A model generated the notes under the pieces. It ran no database searches. It saw nothing but the letters and a program-made list of their open reading frames with translations, and was not told the DNA's origin. This document shows positions 25,175 to 36,567 of a DNA stretch of 64,000 nt, one piece after another (within the stretch, counting starts at the first letter, position 1; each line of letters opens with the position of its first letter). The stretch lies in the NCBI GenBank assembly GCA_014621425.1, contig JAANBB010000196.1:1-64000 (forward strand). The letters run 5' to 3'. Origin of the DNA: Cylindrodendrum hubeiense. Taxonomy: Eukaryota > Ascomycota > Sordariomycetes > Hypocreales > Nectriaceae. Made by a program: the position numbers and the translations under genes.

Positions 25175-28100
25175 TGGAAGAGGATCCCAAAAGCCAAGCC
25201 GGTTAATTGATGTGGTGCGGTCTTGGCTTTTGCGCCCCAATTTCCGTAGTTTGTAAGAGTGGGCACGGCCGAATGTACGCTGGGACTTCCCTGCCTTAGA
25301 GGAATGCAGGATCACGGGAACATTACTGTACATTCATTCTACGCGTGTTAATATTACGCCTGTCTGGCACGAGATGTTTGCCAAGAGCAGATGTGGATAC
25401 CTTATTGTGCCACCCTCGCAGTCAGCACCGCGCTCAGGCATCTCGTAAACCGCCTTTAGCCCTTTCATGGACGCGTACCGCGTGGAGCATACGAATTATG
25501 GATGTGTGATTTGGAAACACGCTCATCGGTTACGGGTTGTGGTATTACAGGTCGTGCGCCAGCTGAAGACGGAGAGATTTTATGGGCGGCAGACGAGGCA
25601 AACCGCCAGGCGGCCTACATCCCAGTTATGGTTCAAGCCAAGACTTTGGAGCCTGGGGAAGGCAGGAGTGGGCAGCTGAGCTCGCCGACCAGGTCCAGGC
25701 CTTCAACAGACCATATCGGACCAAGGGAGCCTATTATGCGGAGCGAGATGTTGATGTTAGGTAATAGAATCTTTCCCCAGATACCAAGACCTCACGAGAG
25801 AGGTCAGAAGCAAGCAACAGTGCGTACGTCCCCAGAGTCGGGATCAGAAGCAATACATAATACGGGCCCTGATGGGGCTGTGGGTTCAGATGAGGCCACC
25901 TGTATCTAGATCCACGCACCAGCACCAGATGATCATAGCGGAACGTGGCGGAAGCCGGACGACGAGTGACTACACGAGAAGCGGTTGAAATCGTTCAGAG
26001 GACGCGCCAAGACATGCGGAACGGAAAACAAGAAATCGGCGCAAGCGAGGTGACCGACGGAGGGATGACTAGCTTTTTGTTTGGTCTGTTTCGAAGGAGA
26101 TTCATCTGTTGCATGGTGTGAGGTTGCGGTGCAGTGGTCATGGGTTGAGCTCCACATTGTCCAGCTTCTCAGCACCCATGCATGCGCGTTGATAAGCCAA
26201 GCAAAGTGCATGTTAACCTGCCTAGGTAGGCAACCATTGAGTGCAGTTAGATGGTGGTAAAAGATGGGCTCGGAACCAACGGGTAGTACCATTTCTGCAA
26301 GTGTTGCGCAAAGGGCGCGTGAGGTGACGACCTAAGAGCTAGTAGGGGATAAAACCGCCCAAGGTTCAACCGCGGTGCGCGGCTCAATGAGATGAGAGTC
26401 ACAGGCCGGTACAGGAACACGAGGAGAGCCAAGACATACGCTTGCATGCGCGGTCACGAACGGAGGTGAGAATCACGGACGGGTTACTTGGCATTGGCCA
26501 TGAACAGTCTGCGGTGGAGAAGAAACGCCTTCTGGGCGTCGTTAGTCCCAAGCTAACGCAGGCCGAGTTGGGCCTTGCTGAGCCGAGAGACTAGAAGGCA
26601 CAAGGAAGCTAGAATGGAAACACGGAGCTGATGAGGCTCATTGGGGGCGCGTCCAAAGCCGACCGCGGCCGAAGTCGTAGGCGTGTGGTGGCGGAGGCGG
26701 GAGTCCGTGGTTGCGGTGGCCGTCGTGTGGTGGCCGCTGATGGTACGGCAGCGTTACCACGGCGTAGCGCCTAGCGATGACGGAATGTTGTTTTTCGCAC
26801 AACTGCCCGGCCACCGGGAGGCAAGTCAACGGCCAGTGCCCGGAACGACGAACGCGTCCATGCGGCAAATCCTGGAAACGTGGAGCGGTGAGATGGCGAT
26901 GGTAAAATGCATCTTGCATCTGGCTTTAGATGGAGCTGCCTCGGCTACCCAGAACCGCTGCGACGGAGACGACCGTGCTGGAACGGGCAGACGGATGGGA
27001 CCCTCACTGGAGACAGAGCAGAGAATGCAGACAGCTGGAGAACCTTGCATGGCCTCGGCCACGTGCGCCAAGCCGTGACATATCGCCCTTTGTCATGGCC
27101 GTGTCGCGCCCTTTGAGCAAATGGGCATAGGGCGCGAGGCGCCAAAGGGCAACAATTACGTACAGTATAAGCTGGCTGGTAGTGTTGTCGTCAGATCTCC
27201 AAAAAGCCATGCGATGGAAGCGGGCTAGCTCCAAATCTCCAACTCGTCACTCCAACACACTTTTCACGCCCTCGCCACCACTCATGTCACTTGCGCCTTA
27301 CAACGACGGAACCGCAAATTCTTTCCGCGCTGAAAGTGAAAGAATTTTCCCCATGTGGCGTGACGACGCTGTCGGGGATCCCTCCGTGCAATCTTGGCAC
27401 GCCGGAACCTGTCAAGGCCAACCACAGGTGCCAGCTCTATCGCGGCTACCGATGGATGCGAATCGCATCGCGGTTTGAAGTGGGAAACCAACAAATGCGC
27501 TCATTCAAGGTCCAGGATCAATGGCTCCGCTCTGTGAATCATTGCGCTCTGTCACAGAGCCGTCGCCTCCCTGTCAATGGGAGCTCGGAACGGAGACTCT
27601 CTCACCTTGAGAGGATCAATCACGCCCTTAGGGACGCCTTCGGCGAATACACTGCCATGCGTCCACTGCGTCCACCCAATCCACCCTTATCAAGCGGCCG
27701 AGTGCCCTGAGCGCTTCTCGAACGCTACCGCTTCAGGCCCAGCGTTCCCCACCATCGCGCCCCACAAGACTTCTCTTCCTTGTCGGCATCCTGGTCTAGC
27801 GGCCTAGCGCCAGGTGAAGTCCCCGTCCTCTTCCCGCCGTAAGCCGACCTTCATCGTCCCCTTTGCAATGCCAGAGTGCGCCGGCAGCGCCTTGGGCCAG
27901 CCACTTTGGCATGCAGACACGTCGACTCCGCCGGCTTCTGTCGGCCTTCTCCAACTGTCAGGGACCCTTCGCCCCTCATACCCCCCGGGCCCGATGGACG
28001 ATGCGCGGTCTAAGCACGCCCGGACCAGCGACGGACTCACCGGCCGGAGGCTGCTGCGGGCCGCTTTCGAGACAGCCTCGTAGAATGGCACGAAACCCTC

Positions 28101-29074
28101 ATGATTACAAACGTATCTGGCAAATGGCTCCCGTTTTGCGCCCGCCGGTGCCGGAAGTTCCATGTCGTCGTCGAACTCTGCGCGAGGCCGCGACGCTTGG
28201 CACTGAGCCTGGACCCAGTCGCGAGGCCTCTCCATAAGCAGACAAATCACACGAGCCCAAGGCCAATGTCAGTTGTCATTCCCATCACCAAGCAATTGGG
28301 CGCATCGCTTCCCATGGCAGCGACCCATAATTCACTGCGATCGATGGAACGGTTGCACCTCGCTCCCTGGTCCCCACAGTTCCCGGGGAGCAGAACGTTG
28401 CCATTCCTGGGCCGGGCATGATCCCTTCCCACAAGGAATCCCACTTCCATGGCTCTGGCTAGACTGCCCTTGGCATCGTATGGGATGGGGGAGAATGGAC
28501 CATCCATCACCACCATCGTTATCAGCCCCGCCGGTCCTGGACTCCTGGCTCGTTTATTCGTGGCCGGTATCTCTATCATTGATATGCGTGTGAAGCGGAC
28601 AACCATTGCTGGAACCCGCATTGAATCACTCGTGGAATAAGAAGGCGTTGCCGCGTCCTCGTTGCATCTCTGTTGGTTCCCGCAGTCCTAGTCTCTCATC
28701 CAGCTCTCCCGTCTCCCACCATTAGCGACGGAGCACTTCATCTATCAGCACCCTGGCTCTCCCCGCCTTCTCTTATGTAACAGAATTGTCATTCCCACGA
28801 CAAGCACATACCTACCGACGAGTAGGCTTGCTGGTATCGACTCCGACAAAGAGACCGGGCCCTTCCCCCAGGTCTTCCCCGCCTTACCCCAATTCGGGCT
28901 TCTCCGTCTCCGCCTTAGTTTCGACCGACTCGTGGCGACACCCCAAACCTTAAGCCGAAGATAAATATTCCCCCATCCCCCATCTCAACTCGACTTTTCT
29001 CTCCGGTCACGCCAAATCCTCTCCTTTCAACTTGGACGATCCTTTTCAGAGATTCTCCAATACACGACCTCACC

Positions 29075-30777
29075 ATGGCTGAGAAGGAAGCTTACAACGA
29101 TGGCGGCAATGGCTTCGACCTCAACCAGGAGGGCAGCCACCAAGGCCAGGTGGCCGAGTACAACCTCGCCGACTCTCACGACCAGCTTGAGCGAGGTCTC
29201 AAGAGCCGACACATCCAGTTCTTGGCTCTCGGTACGATCTTCACTTCTCGCAATGTCGAACACGGACAATTACTGACTTCTTTCCAACAGGCGGTGCTAT
29301 TGGAACTGGTCTCTTCATCGGATCTGGTTCCATCCTCGCCCGAACCGGTCCCGCTCCCCTCTTTATGGCCTACCTCTCTATGATGTTGATGGTCTGCGTC
29401 ATCATGAACATCCTCGCCGAAATGGTCACCTACCTTCCCATGCGCGGTATCACCGTCCCCTACTTCGTCGGCCGCTTCGTCGATCCCAGTTTGGCTTTCG
29501 CCGCCGGCTGGAACTACTGGTACGCATACTCCATGTTGGTTGGAGCGGAAGCGGTCGCGGCCGGTATCATCATTGACTACTGGAACCCTCCTGTCAACAT
29601 TGCCCTCTGGATCGCCATTGTCCTCGTCGTCATGCTTCTACTCAACGTCGTCGCCGTCTCCTTCTTCGGAGAGGCCGAGTTCTGGTTCGCCAGCATCAAA
29701 CTTATCACCATCTGCGGCCTCATCATTCTGGGTATCGTCATCTTCTTCGGTGGTGGCCCTAACCAGGACCACATCCGAGGTTTCCACTACTGGAAGACTC
29801 CCGGAGCCTTCATTGAGTTCAACGCAAAGGGCTCTACCGGTCACTTCCTCGCCTACTGGAGCGCTTTCATTAGCGCCGGTTTCGCCTTCATCACTTCCCC
29901 AGAGCTGATCGCCATTTCCGCTGGTGAGGCCGTCGCCCCGCGACGAAACATTCCCAAGGCGGCTCGTCGCTTCATCTGGCGTCTTGCCGTCTTCTATGGT
30001 GTCTCTTCCCTCATCATTGGCATCCTTGTCCCCTCCGACGACCCCAACCTGCTGGGTGCCTCAGATGCCAGCGCTTCTCCCTTCGTCATTGGCATCCAGA
30101 ATGTCGGTATCCCCGCTCTCAACCACATTATCAACGCCGCTGTCCTCACCTCTGCCTGGTCTGCCGGTAACTCTTTCCTTTACTCCGGAAGCCGAGTCCT
30201 TTACTCCATGGCCCTGAACAACCAGGCTCCCAGGTGGTTCCGCATCACCAACAAGTACGGTGTTCCTTGGGTTGCTGTCCTCTTCACCTGGGCCTTTGGC
30301 CTTCTTGCCTTCCTCAACGTCTCCAACTCCGGCGCCACTGTCTTCAACTGGTTCGTTAACATCTCTACCATCTCCGGCTTCATTGCCTGGATTGTCGTCA
30401 TGATTACCTACCTCCGCTTCCGCCGCGCCATGGAGTTCAACAACCTCCTCGAGGCGCTCCCCTACAAGACCCGCTTCCAGCCCTATGCCACTTGGGTCGT
30501 CCTCTTCATCGTCAGCATCCTCACTCTTACCAATGGCTTCTCTCTGTTCATTGGTGACAACTGGAACACTCAGAGCTTCATCGCTGCCTACATCACCCTC
30601 CCCATCTTCTTGGTCCTTTACCTCGGCCACAAGATCTGGTTCCGCACTCCTCTTTGCATCCGAACCCCCAACATCGACGCTATCACCGGCAAGCGTGAGA
30701 TGGACGAGCTCGAGGCTTCTGATGTGCCACCTGTGCCCAGAAACTTCCTCGAGAAGGTCTGGTTCTGGGTCGCTTAA
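29075..30777 (+). CDS. Amino-acid permease (yeast AAT/APC family)
   Basis: Two exons, 29075-29231 and 29291-30777, join across a 59-nt intron (GTACGA...CAACAG) to 547 residues. The start ATG has a CACCATGG context. The first about 45 residues are a hydrophilic cytosolic tail ending in RGLKSRHIQFLALGGAIGTGLFIGSG-type sequence, the signature at the first membrane helix of fungal amino-acid permeases. About twelve hydrophobic segments follow, with the AGWNYWYAY region in helix 3 and a charged C-terminal tail. It should import amino acids across the plasma membrane by proton symport. Codon use is strongly C-ending, unlike most neighbours, which suggests high expression. Substrate range cannot be read from the sequence, and a Gap1-like broad specificity is a guess. 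The gene stands alone, with gene-poor DNA on both sides. Confidence 0.93.
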
Positions 30778-31424
30778 GCGATAAATTGGTTTTTTAGCAT
30801 TATACCTCAATGTAGATATGCGCAAATAGATGCGTTGTCCCTTAGTTAGAGTACTTACATAATACTCATATATTTCATGAACTCCTGGCCTCTTGCAGTA
30901 CCGCTTCGTGAATGATCATGCTCACTTTCTCACAAGAGTGACCAAAAAGACGAGTGGGGATGTCCGACTGTTGACCAGCTGAGCCAATATTCCATTCGTT
31001 AGCTTCAACGTCATATTGACCGACAATAAAGGTTATTGCCTTTTTTTTCCTTGCAAAGAAAGGTTTTTGCTTACGCCAAGTCCACCTTCCACACTAAATC
31101 CATGCTCCTCCTATGCTTATGCCGCGCCATTCGCAACCCGTCGTCTTTAGCATTCCAAGCTAACACTTGGTAGCTTGTAGGGCCATTTGCCTATACCATT
31201 TTGAGGTCACTAGCCCACCACAACATTCCATCAAGGCCTCATTTTCCAACAACCACTCCGTCATGTAGGACTGACAAGAAGAACGTGGCAATTTTGTTTG
31301 GGAAATAATAATGAATAAAAAGACGAAGCCCAGAAACAAATGTGACTCAGAACTGCGTGTCGCAAGATGTAAATATTGTAGAGCAAAGTTCGCGGGAAAA
31401 GCAATCCTAGCATAGCCCTTAAGT
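30778..31424. other. Intergenic, 3' of permease
   Basis: Contains the presumed 3' UTR of the permease gene and AT-rich spacer. I see no gene or repeat. Confidence 0.4.
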
Positions 31425-32490
31425 ATGGAAGGTTTCGATTTTCTTGATATCTTGTCCCTTGACGGACATTCCTGCGGTGTCATGGTCCAGTTTCTCTCTT
31501 CTAGCCTCGTCCAGTGTTCAGACGACAAGGTTGTCCACGAGGCTGCTACGGCAAGTTACATTGCCAAGAACACACAGGTACATATTCCCCGCCCAGATTC
31601 TCCCGTTCATCACTTTATTTTCCTTCAATACGTCAAAAATTGCGGAGCATGTCGTCTAGATTAAAGACACCCGACAACGATGCAAATGCTACCACGTTCT
31701 GCATCCCAATATTTTAGAAATAACACTATACGATATGTGGGGGGAAATGGCTTGCCATCTTCTTCAACTCTCTCGACTTAATTTCTCCAGAATTGGGCTC
31801 CTTGTTGAAATGAAGATGACTCACAAAAAGTGTTGGTCGGCTTCTTTGCCACAATATGAATGATATGGTCAGGTTCTCCAACATTCCTCGTGCAATTGAC
31901 CCCCTAAAATATATGATGTATGGGACTGTAGATGAATGGTATGTCGTATTAACGAAAATGCATATCGCGCCCTCGACGATTGCCGGAATAAGTATCTAGC
32001 CCGTTAAGTATTCCGAAGGTTAGTTTAGCAAGGTCTGCTCTCTACTTTGGGGTTTGCGGAGGAATAATTGGCCTGTCCAATCGGCGAAGTCGGCATCTTC
32101 AACCTTATCCCAGCTCCATCTGGTCGGATTCTTTTCGACTATGGGGCGACGATCTTAGGGCAGGGAATATTATTTTAACCGAATCTGGTGATACCGCCAC
32201 TCTTATTGATTGGGAGTTTGCATAAGCTGTACTGACACAAGTTGCCCTCGAACTGCTTTGGTGACTACTCCTCGACTTGGCAGAAATATGGGTTTCCGGC
32301 ATTGATGACTGGAAAACACATACGAAATGCGTCCCAAGACATGGCTGGCTGCTATGGGACATACTGAAGCTGATTTGAACACGCAAGAGCCTAGATATCT
32401 CCCGAATATATACGAGAAAGTTGGGAGACAGGTCGATTTTGGCCTAGTTATGGCGGAAGAGAGGGCTGGGCATTTGACGCTATGGACTAG
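31425..32490 (+). pseudogene. Decayed aminoglycoside/choline-kinase-like phosphotransferase (APH family)
   Basis: Three blocks in the usual order of fungal APH-type kinases are visible on the plus strand. Near 31520-31600 is an N-lobe block reading VVHEAATASYIAKNTQVHIPRP. Near 31740-31810 is HLLQLSRLNFSRIG. Near 32125-32220 is the catalytic loop and metal site, WGDDLRAGNIIL followed by TLIDWEFA, equivalent to the family's 'HGDLRxxNIL ... xxDWEFA'. The catalytic His position reads Trp, and the frame is broken by TAA directly after WEFA and by several later stops, with frame changes between blocks. Intact homologues phosphorylate small molecules or act as uncharacterised kinases. This copy is almost surely dead. 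Its ends are approximate. Confidence 0.55.
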
Positions 32491-33884
32491 ATATATCTAG
32501 ATGAGAAGTTCTTAGGTGACCAGGGAAGTGATATTAACCATATGCACTTTAGAGACTAGAGTGCATATGGTTAGTGGAGAAAAGAGGCGAGCAAGGGAGC
32601 CTCTTGTGGAGCACAAGATGGTTGAGTCAAGGGAAAGGATCATTGTAAACTGGGACCCTGAAACGGCGATCAAATGCTTGTCAGATGGCATATTTATTAA
32701 GAATAGCTCTAGGTCGCCATGGATGATCCCGGGTGATTCAAAGACAGTTCGTAAAGCGAAGGCTTCCTGGGAGTTCGACCGCCGCGAGGATCTTAAGAAT
32801 GAAAAGGGAGGCTCTACTAAACACAACTCAAACCCGGATTTTATGAAATATTAAATAACTTTCCTATTCGATAAATGCCAAGAATGGCAGCCCGCACCAT
32901 TGTACGACTTGCCGACCTCGTATTCCAGATGAATGGCCACGCCACCCACGCCACCCTTCAACCGAGGCTCAACGATTAACATTCGTTTCACAGCATTTTC
33001 CAGTAGCCAGTGACATGCACACAAGATCAGCACCGTGAAACAGCTACGTAAAGGTACTAGCACACATATTCAGGATCCATCGACATCCCACGTTCAGTTG
33101 ACTACGATCAGGGGCGATACGTCATTCGTTACGTCGCAAGAGAAGGACCGGTTTCGGCCCCGGCGTAGACACATGCAAGTGGAGTTGGCGTCTTCGAGAA
33201 GTTATAAATACGAGACAAAATTGAGTCGATCTTTAACCATAACCAGGATTGAGCACATTTTTTTCCGGGGCTCTCGCGGGATGAGGGCCCAGGGCGTCTT
33301 AAAACGGAGTTTTTATTCGTTCATTCGTAACTGTGAATAATATGTGGGACCACAACTGCTGCCGGCCTAGCCGTCGTACTCCAACTGAACCAACAACATA
33401 CGTAAGACTTCTCCTTTGACCAACGAGGGAAGGAACTCGTCAGAAAGCTCCGAATACCGAATGGGCATTTCTGTCTTGACCAGGAGGTCAGTCTTCGGGC
33501 CAGATGCTAGTATAATCTGCCTCGTGGTATAGTAACATCGACAACCGTGCATTTACGATTTGCCAGGCACCCTGTCTTCGGATCTTGAGCCCGAAGCATC
33601 ATTCTGACTAGACATCCACTTCGCGCAGCCACTAATCCACATTTCTGCGAGATTATCTTATCAGATGGCATGACCGGATCAATCAGTATCCCACGCGATG
33701 AACGCTGCCCCACGCAGGTGACGAGCCGGTGCCACAGGGCCGGTAGTCAATGACTAAAAAAGCGCTGAGGGTCGTCTACTTAAACCATCGCTGGTCCTTC
33801 GCCCAACGCAAGAGAAGAGCCATAGATTCACCATCGTGACATCTTGTCATCAAGTCTATTCTGCATTCCGAGAACCCATTCAGC
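32491..33884. other. Intergenic, upstream of siderophore transporter
   Basis: About 1.4 kb with no gene I can support. The right part should be the promoter of the siderophore transporter and carries the GATA site listed separately. Confidence 0.4.
33658..33666 (-). promoter_or_regulatory. Candidate iron-repressor GATA site (ATCWGATAA)
   Basis: On the minus strand the bases read ATCTGATAA, an exact match to the extended GATA consensus ATCWGATAA bound by SREA/SRE/Fep1-type iron-sensing repressors. A second GATA core (GATAA on the minus strand, 33653-33657) lies immediately beside it. The site is about 220 bases upstream of the ATG of the siderophore transporter, as expected for a gene repressed by iron. 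The match and distance are seen; binding is inferred. Confidence 0.6.
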
Positions 33885-35761
33885 ATGGCGGACAAGATAG
33901 TACCAAGCACCGACGCAGTCGGACCGGTTCCTTTCGAGGTGGAAGAGCCGATGAAGGAGCCAAACGAGACGGTTCAAAACGGTGTTCGGCTAGCCGAGGC
34001 AGTCACTTTGTCATGGACCAAGAAGTCACTGATCATTGTTTACGTCTGGTGAGTGATGATCTTAACCAAAACGCACCAAAAGTTCCTTTGCTGATACCTA
34101 GAAAGCATGTGGTTCTTGTATTTTGTCAACGCCCTGCAGTCGAATCTCACGGCAAATCTTTCAGCCTACATCACCAGCGACTTTTCGGAGCACTCGCTGC
34201 TCACTGTTATTAGCACCATGACCAGTATCATGACAGCAGCTTGCACCATGCCAATTGCCAAGATTCTTAACATCTGGGACCGCACGGTTGGTTTTATTTT
34301 TATGATGGTAGTTGCGATTATCGGTCTGATCGTCATGGCATCCTGCCACGACATTGCGACGTACTGTGCGGCACAGGTCAGTAAACTACATAATTCAGGC
34401 CGTTCACTGGTCTCTGACATTTCTTACAGGTCATGTACTCTGTTGGATTCACTGGTCTCATTTTCACCGTCGATGTGTTGACGTCTGATACTTCGTCTTT
34501 GCGAAACAGAGGTCTCGCCTTCGCCTTCACCTCCTCCCCCAATATTATCACCGCTTTTGCCGGATCCCCGCTGTCGGAGCAATTCCACGAGTCCAACTGG
34601 CGATGGGCATACGGTACTGTTTCGATTCTGTTACCGGTTGTTGCGACACCTCTCCTAGTTACATGGTGGCTTGCAAAGCGAAAAGCAATCAAGAACTGTG
34701 TTATCGAAGACACGACCCCGGCCCGAACTTGGATGGAGGGTTTCAAGTACTATTTTGTGGAATTTGATGGTAAGTATCAGTTGATTTACCAAAATGCTGA
34801 GACGGAAAACTGATTCATGCCTCTTATCATAGTCATTGGAATCTTTCTTCTTATTTCGGGTTTCTCTCTGCTACTCCTTCCCCTCACGCTCGCTGCGTCG
34901 CAATCTAGCAAGTGGAAGACCGACTATATCATCGCTATGATCGTCCTCGGCGGAGTCCTTGTCATATCTTTTGGTGTCTATGAGCGATTCTTCGCCCCAA
35001 AGCCATTCATTGCCTACCACCTATTGGCCTCGCGTACAGTCATTGGTGCTTGCCTTCTGGACTTCTCTTACCAGATTGCATACTATTGCTGGAACACTTA
35101 CTTCACCTCTTACTTACAGGTCGTCTACAATACTTCCTTGACCAATGCGGGCTATATCAACTCGATCTTTGACATGGTATCGGCTTTTTGGCTTCTTGGT
35201 GCGGGTTTCTTGATGCGATACACCGGCCGTTTCAAGTGGCTTCTCTACTTTGCTGTTCCACTGTACATGCTGGCTGTGGGTCTTATGATTCAATTCCGGT
35301 CACCTGGCCACAGCATTGGTCTGATTGTCATGTGCGAACTCTTCATGGGTTTCGGAGGTGGCACGATGATTCTTGTTCAACAGATTGCTATCATGGCGGC
35401 GTCAAAGCATGAGGACTATGCAGCAATGTTAGCGCTACTTAGTCTATTTGGCAATATTGGCGGCGCCGTGGGAAACAGCATCTCTGGTGCCATCTGGACC
35501 AACACCATGCCTAAGAAGCTACGCCAATTCTTGCCAGAATCCAAGAAGTCCGAGTGGGAGACTATTTATGACGATCTCACAGTGCAGCTGAGCTATCCTG
35601 TAGGCTCAGAAACACGAGATGCTATTATTGCTGCCTATGGAGTGGCGCAGAGAAATATGCTGATCGCCGGAACGGCTATTATGGCTTCAAGTCTTATTTG
35701 GACCATGATGATGAAGAACATTAAGCTGAAGAATCTTGAGGGCATGGGTGTTGTCTTCTAA
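33885..35761 (+). CDS. Siderophore-iron transporter (MFS, Sit1/MirB-like)
   Basis: Four exons, 33885-34048, 34106-34376, 34430-34769 and 34833-35761, join in frame to 567 residues. Intron 1 uses an AAG acceptor, because the nearer TAG site would put a stop in frame. The protein has a charged cytosolic N-terminus of about 50 residues, then about 14 hydrophobic segments. Recognisable blocks are WFLYFVNALQSNLTANLSAYITS at the first helix, the middle GLAFAFTSSPNIITAF segment, and the family's YFTSYLQVVYNTSLTNAGYI loop. The siderophore-transporter group of the major facilitator superfamily takes up ferric siderophores by proton symport at the plasma membrane. The siderophore used cannot be told. 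An iron-repressor GATA site lies upstream, supporting iron control. The RIP-decayed LTR element begins about 620 bases downstream. Confidence 0.92.
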
Positions 35762-36379
35762 ATAACACACTATTGCAGTGGTAATGGGGAAAGCCCATGA
35801 CTCTTGGAAGAGACGAAGATGTTTCAAGAAGGGAGAGATCGGGAAAAGCATATCATCGCCACTTCAAAGTACAAAGGCTTTAGATCGTCATAAATGCGCA
35901 GATCGGGGTTTTTTTCTTTCTAATTCATGTTTTAATAGATAAGCTAGTAAGAGATGAAACAATAATCATCAAAGTGTGCAAAGGATTCAAAGTAATCATG
36001 TTCATTATCTGCTCCTATATCAACGCCCTTGCGTCAATAATTTTCAGCTTTATCGTGTAGACGGTTATCAATGGCTAACACAGGGTAAATAGAGAATTAA
36101 TACGAGGCCAGGGCATGTGTTAGGGCTAAGGATCAACTAACGATGGAGCCGCTTTCCGGGGAAAATATCGCCCGTTTTATGAGGGCAGCAATGTCTACTC
36201 GACGTTTTACAAACTTCCAAACGGTTTGAAAGTTCTTTCTATTTAATCGATGATTTAATTGAGACACATCAATCCTAATTCATGTGCTTTAATTATTATT
36301 ATATCATGTTCCAACACTATATACAGGGATATTACGAACTGGAAATGTCAAAATTCAAGTGAATGGTTTCAACGATGGC
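35762..36379. other. Spacer between siderophore transporter and LTR element
   Basis: AT-rich sequence with the presumed 3' UTR of the transporter. No gene seen. Confidence 0.4.
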
Positions 36380-36384
36380 CACGG
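36380..36384. repeat. Left target-site duplication of the LTR element
   Basis: The bases CACGG directly abut the left end of the element and are repeated at 44232-44236 directly after the right end. A 5-bp duplication is normal for retroviral-type integration, so the ends of the element are firmly placed. Confidence 0.9.
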
Positions 36385-36567
36385 TGATGCGTTAAAACGC
36401 GAGGGTCATAATGTGAGGGTATTCAGAATATAAGAAAGAAGGTTATTTTTCTATCTCTGTGGTCGTGGACTCAGGACTATAAGGGTCCCAGCCTACGTGA
36501 TCGCACAAGGCCTGATGCCTTAGGCCCGACCTCGAGCTTGAAGCTCGGGATCGGGCTTCCCGCATTA
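36385..36567 (-). repeat. Left LTR (3' LTR in element orientation)
   Basis: A 183-bp direct repeat of 44049-44231. The two copies differ at 15 positions by my count, all C/T or G/A transitions, with no indel. In this copy the decay has eroded the hairpins seen in the right LTR, and its end reads CGCATTA instead of CGCATCA. Confidence 0.93.

Larger units (their letters stand above)
22191..29074. other. Long gene-poor region
   Basis: Nearly 7 kb between the FGAM synthase start and the amino-acid permease start. The left third is AT-richer, and the stretch 24.5-28.7 kb is GC-rich with many short frames open on both strands, none with a motif or credible exon structure. The last few hundred bases are pyrimidine-rich, as expected of a fungal promoter/leader, and carry a GATAA at about 28960-28964 that could serve a nitrogen GATA factor. 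A 12-bp acidic-coding tandem repeat is listed separately. Confidence 0.45.

Noticed and set aside
30061..30825. 254-codon minus-strand frame over the amino-acid permease
   Set aside because: Antisense shadow of a highly biased coding exon; composition is Glu/Asp/Gly-rich as expected from reverse reading of C-ending codons.
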